Below, one piece after another: positions 6,725-8,629 of a DNA stretch of 8,629 nucleotides. Under the pieces are notes generated by a model. That model was not told where the DNA came from and searched no databases. It worked only from the letters and a program-made list of their open reading frames with translations. The translations under genes and the position numbers were made by a program. Source of the DNA: Nanobdellota archaeon (GTDB taxonomy: Archaea; Nanobdellota; Nanobdellia; SCGC-AAA011-G17; VGLX01); assembly GCA_030691925.1 (NCBI GenBank), contig JAUYDG010000062.1, positions 1-8,629 on the forward strand, given 5' to 3'. The first letter of the stretch is position 1. Each line of letters starts with the position of its first letter.

Positions 6725-7560
6725 GAACCTGCAAGAAATGCGGTGCTGAAGCAGAAAAAGGTGATAGGTACTGCCCGGAATGCGGGGAGAAGCTTGTCGA
6801 AGAAGTAAGGACTATAACGGTATGGAGCATTATCAAAGTGATAATAATCATAGTCTTTTTTATAATAATTTTGAACGTATTAAAGCAGAAGCAAGTAGCT
6901 TTGCCGGTGATGTTCTTTTTCTTCTTAATATTTTTTATTCTGTGGTCTAATGTTCTGAACTGGTTTTTGAAGAAGATGTTTAATGCTGAGGTTTCAAGGG
7001 GGGTTAAGATGATCGTAACTGCTGTACTGATCCTAGTTTTTTTAGGGGCGTATTTCCAAAGTTCTCCAACAAAAGCGATAATAGCACAGCCGCAGTATAT
7101 GGAAGATCCTTACCTTTTTGAGTTCGTGTTAAAATTAAGTAATATTCTAGAGTCTAGGGATTATGGTTCTTTAAAGCGGATGCTTGAAGAGGGCGCTATT
7201 ACCCAGGATGTCTTTGATGATATCAGCAAACTTATTAATGACGTGCTTTACGCTGGGGACTTTAAGATGTATTTAAAGCCGCAAAACCAGCAAACTGATG
7301 ATAACAAGGCAAAGATTGACACTTTAGTCTTCATTAAGTCTGGTAGTGTGGAGAAAACAAGCACTACTGTATGCCTTTTCGAGAGAGGAGAAAGAGGCTG
7401 GAGGCTTTTCGCTATAACCCCAAAACTTGTGGATATCAAGCTTTCCGTGCCTTTTGAGAGGGAAGTTGAGTACAAGCTCGAACAAGTGCCTAAGCCTGTG
7501 GAAGCGATAGCAGAGGTTTCGCAAAAAAATACCTATAACAAAGGTTATTCGAAAGGATAG
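6721..7560 (+). CDS. zinc-ribbon membrane protein with three helices and extracytoplasmic domain
   Basis: This 279-residue protein has no named family that I recognise. It starts with a zinc ribbon (Cys4, Cys7, Cys18, Cys21; CKKCGAEAEKGDRYCPECGE) of the kind often found at the end of membrane proteins. Three hydrophobic segments follow at about 32-53, 60-82 and 94-112. The rest (113-279) is soluble: helices (DPYLFEFVLKLSNILESRDY, then helices to about 178), followed by strands KMYLKP, IDTLVFIKS, TTVCLFERG and GWRLFAITP. The helix-then-sheet order suggests an NTF2-like/DUF4878-like fold (inference). With the ribbon in the cytoplasm and three crossings, the C-terminal domain would be outside. 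Its ATG overlaps the stop of the upstream gene (ATGA) and has no clear Shine-Dalgarno site, so translation is probably coupled and the two products made in step. Confidence 0.85.
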   Translation: MRTCKKCGAEAEKGDRYCPECGEKLVEEVRTITVWSIIKVIIIIVFFIIILNVLKQKQVALPVMFFFFLIFFILWSNVLNWFLKKMFNAEVSRGVKMIVTAVLILVFLGAYFQSSPTKAIIAQPQYMEDPYLFEFVLKLSNILESRDYGSLKRMLEEGAITQDVFDDISKLINDVLYAGDFKMYLKPQNQQTDDNKAKIDTLVFIKSGSVEKTSTTVCLFERGERGWRLFAITPKLVDIKLSVPFEREVEYKLEQVPKPVEAIAEVSQKNTYNKGYSKG

Positions 7561-7629
7561 ATTTAAAAATAAAAACACCCCTTTAAGTAATAGTTATATA
7601 TTAAACAATAAAAATAGGAGGTTTAAAAC
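7561..7629 (+). promoter_or_regulatory. promoter region and Shine-Dalgarno site of the surface protein gene
   Basis: AGGAGG (7616-7621) lies 8 bases before the ATG at 7630, so the message must have a leader. Three A/T boxes compete: TTTAAAAAT (7562-7570), CTTTAAGTAA (7581-7590) and TTATATAT (7594-7601). The first two place transcription starts near 7592 and 7611, keeping the Shine-Dalgarno site. The third would start at about 7624 and remove it. I favour the first. No hairpin terminator for the upstream gene was seen. Confidence 0.6.
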
Positions 7630-8583
7630 ATGAAGAAACTATTATTTCTTTTGGCTGTGATAGTGTTGCTTGTAAGCTCAGTTACTGCAGCTACCCTATC
7701 AGTCCAGCTTAAGAGAACTAACCCGGGTATTGCCGGTGAAAAGGCAGCGACTTTGATCTATGACGTTGTTAACATGGACACGGAGCACTTAGTGAGAGGG
7801 TTTATCGTATGCCAAAGCCCAGATGATGTTTTGGTGACATCCTCGTATGGTGCTGGGACAGGCACAGGGGCGCAATACGTGAGTCCATTCCTAACAATGG
7901 ATAAAGGCCCTTACCAAAGCTCTATGACGCTAACCGTAGAGTCGGATTCTGTAGGAGACAAGCAAGCAGGGTGCATCTTCAAGTACATTCCTTACAAGGA
8001 AGTAGCAGAAGGCAGCGCAGAAACAGTTAAGGAACCTGTAGAAGCGACAGCGACTGTAACTTCAAGTGGCAAAGACGTATCAGGCTTTTTGATATCCATG
8101 ACGGAATATACAGCAGCTGTAGCAGATGACACAGCAACTGCGGATGTTAACGAAGCAGTGCCAGCAAAAGCAAAAATAAAGGTAAACGATGAGGTTAAAG
8201 AGCTGGAAGTAGGCAGTAAGGCTACTATAAAAGGCATTGAAGTGACGCTGAGCTCAGCTTCTGCAGATGGTGCAGAAATAAGCGTGAAAGGTGAAAAGAC
8301 AGTGACGATTTCAGGGGAGACCAAGCAGATATACCAGAAGATGAATGGGGAGTACATTACAGAGCTGAAGGACATGTACTACAGGGAGCTAAGGATGGAT
8401 AAGAGCGTTCCGTTCGTAGCAGATATGTCAGACCCGACATGCCCTGAAGGAAAAGAAACCTGCAAAGCTTCAGAAGTTATAGACATCGGCGGCATGAAGA
8501 TACCTACATGGGCTATTATAGTGGGAGCCTTATTAGTCATCCTATTAATAGCTTACTTGCTAGGGAAGACATCGAGAAGCTAA
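7630..8583 (+). CDS. secreted surface protein with C-terminal membrane anchor
   Basis: This 317-residue protein has no family I can name. The signal peptide is clear (MKK, hydrophobic 4-17, VTA20 cleavage). The mature part opens with a beta-rich domain (21-120) carrying two cysteines, Cys61 and Cys115, that could pair. A threonine/alanine/valine-rich linker follows (about 125-178). A second beta domain (179-232: KAKIKVNDEVKELEVGSKAT, KGIEVTLSSA, AEISVKGEKTVTIS) resembles the strand pattern of archaeal S-layer and cell-surface modules. Next are a charged helical stretch, a CPEGKETC pair (271/278), a final membrane helix (293-311) and a short basic tail (GKTSRS). Nearly all of the protein would face outside. 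A strong Shine-Dalgarno site and alanine codon choice skewed to GCA, unlike the GCT-rich upstream genes, suggest a distinct expression level. It may be an envelope partner of the preceding pair, but it has its own promoter. Confidence 0.88.
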   Translation: MKKLLFLLAVIVLLVSSVTAATLSVQLKRTNPGIAGEKAATLIYDVVNMDTEHLVRGFIVCQSPDDVLVTSSYGAGTGTGAQYVSPFLTMDKGPYQSSMTLTVESDSVGDKQAGCIFKYIPYKEVAEGSAETVKEPVEATATVTSSGKDVSGFLISMTEYTAAVADDTATADVNEAVPAKAKIKVNDEVKELEVGSKATIKGIEVTLSSASADGAEISVKGEKTVTISGETKQIYQKMNGEYITELKDMYYRELRMDKSVPFVADMSDPTCPEGKETCKASEVIDIGGMKIPTWAIIVGALLVILLIAYLLGKTSRS

Positions 8584-8587
8584 AAAC

Positions 8588-8611
8588 TTCTTTTTTTTCT
8601 TTTATTTTTTT
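8588..8611 (+). terminator. T-rich terminator after the surface protein gene
   Basis: Four bases past the TAA stop begins a 24-base, almost pure pyrimidine tract with an 8-T run, a further T run broken by a C and an A, and a 7-T run. This is the usual form of an archaeal T-tract terminator, with no stable GC hairpin before it. An ATG at 8619 (ATGAAAGAAAG) may open another gene, but only 11 bases are visible. Confidence 0.65.
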
Positions 8612-8629
8612 AAAAAACATGAAAGAAAG

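Noticed and set aside
6700..6730. Frameshift joining the two zinc-ribbon genes into one protein
   Set aside because: The codons before the stop (GTT AAA AGA TGA) do not form a standard slippery heptamer, and ATGA is a normal stop-start overlap. Both proteins are complete in themselves.
7594..7601. TTATATAT as TATA box of the surface gene
   Set aside because: The start site it predicts (about 7624) would cut off the strong AGGAGG. Boxes further upstream fit better.
8619..8629. Start of another gene (ATGAAAGAAAG)
   Set aside because: Only 11 bases are visible after a T-rich tract, which is too little to call.
1..8629. tRNA, rRNA, CRISPR array, insertion sequence or riboswitch
   Set aside because: No cloverleaf, spaced direct repeats, transposase or terminal inverted repeats were found by eye, and all gaps between genes are under 100 bases.

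Overview
The window looks like chromosome of an archaeon, most likely a DPANN-type lineage such as Woesearchaeota or a relative. Four promoters have purine-rich BRE-like bases followed by an A/T box about 27-31 bases upstream of a start codon, which implies leaderless or nearly leaderless mRNAs. No bacterial -35/-10 pairs were seen. There is also a pyruvoyl-type arginine decarboxylase of the archaeal kind, tandem CGNG cysteine repeats, and small zinc ribbons on membrane proteins. The lineage call is inference; no rRNA or ribosomal gene is present. Coding density is high and every intergenic gap is under 100 bases.

Left part (1-2092, + strand): the end of L-threonine dehydrogenase (tdh) is followed 9 bases later by glycine C-acetyltransferase (kbl). 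Together they turn threonine into glycine and acetyl-CoA. Next is lspA, lipoprotein signal peptidase, which is unusual in Archaea, with its own leaderless promoter.

Middle part (2114-4827): two minus-strand genes. One is a secreted HExxH metalloprotease resembling the predicted aminopeptidase family PF10023; it ends face to face with lspA across a shared A6-C-T6 terminator tract. The other is a small class I SAM-dependent methyltransferase. Divergent from it, on the + strand, is pdaD, a pyruvoyl-dependent arginine decarboxylase with an unusual N-terminal helical extension.

Right part (4871-8583, + strand): a cell-envelope cluster. A 617-residue single-pass protein has a cysteine-rich ectodomain (about 52 Cys, with tandem CGNG repeats) and a cytoplasmic zinc ribbon. 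It overlaps by ATGA with a 279-residue protein that has an N-terminal zinc ribbon, three membrane helices and an extracytoplasmic domain. A separately promoted, Shine-Dalgarno-led gene for a C-terminally anchored surface protein follows. No function is established for these three. They are the best candidate here for an undescribed system: a surface sensor or adhesin whose cytoplasmic zinc ribbon could meet that of its partner. The window ends in a T-rich terminator.
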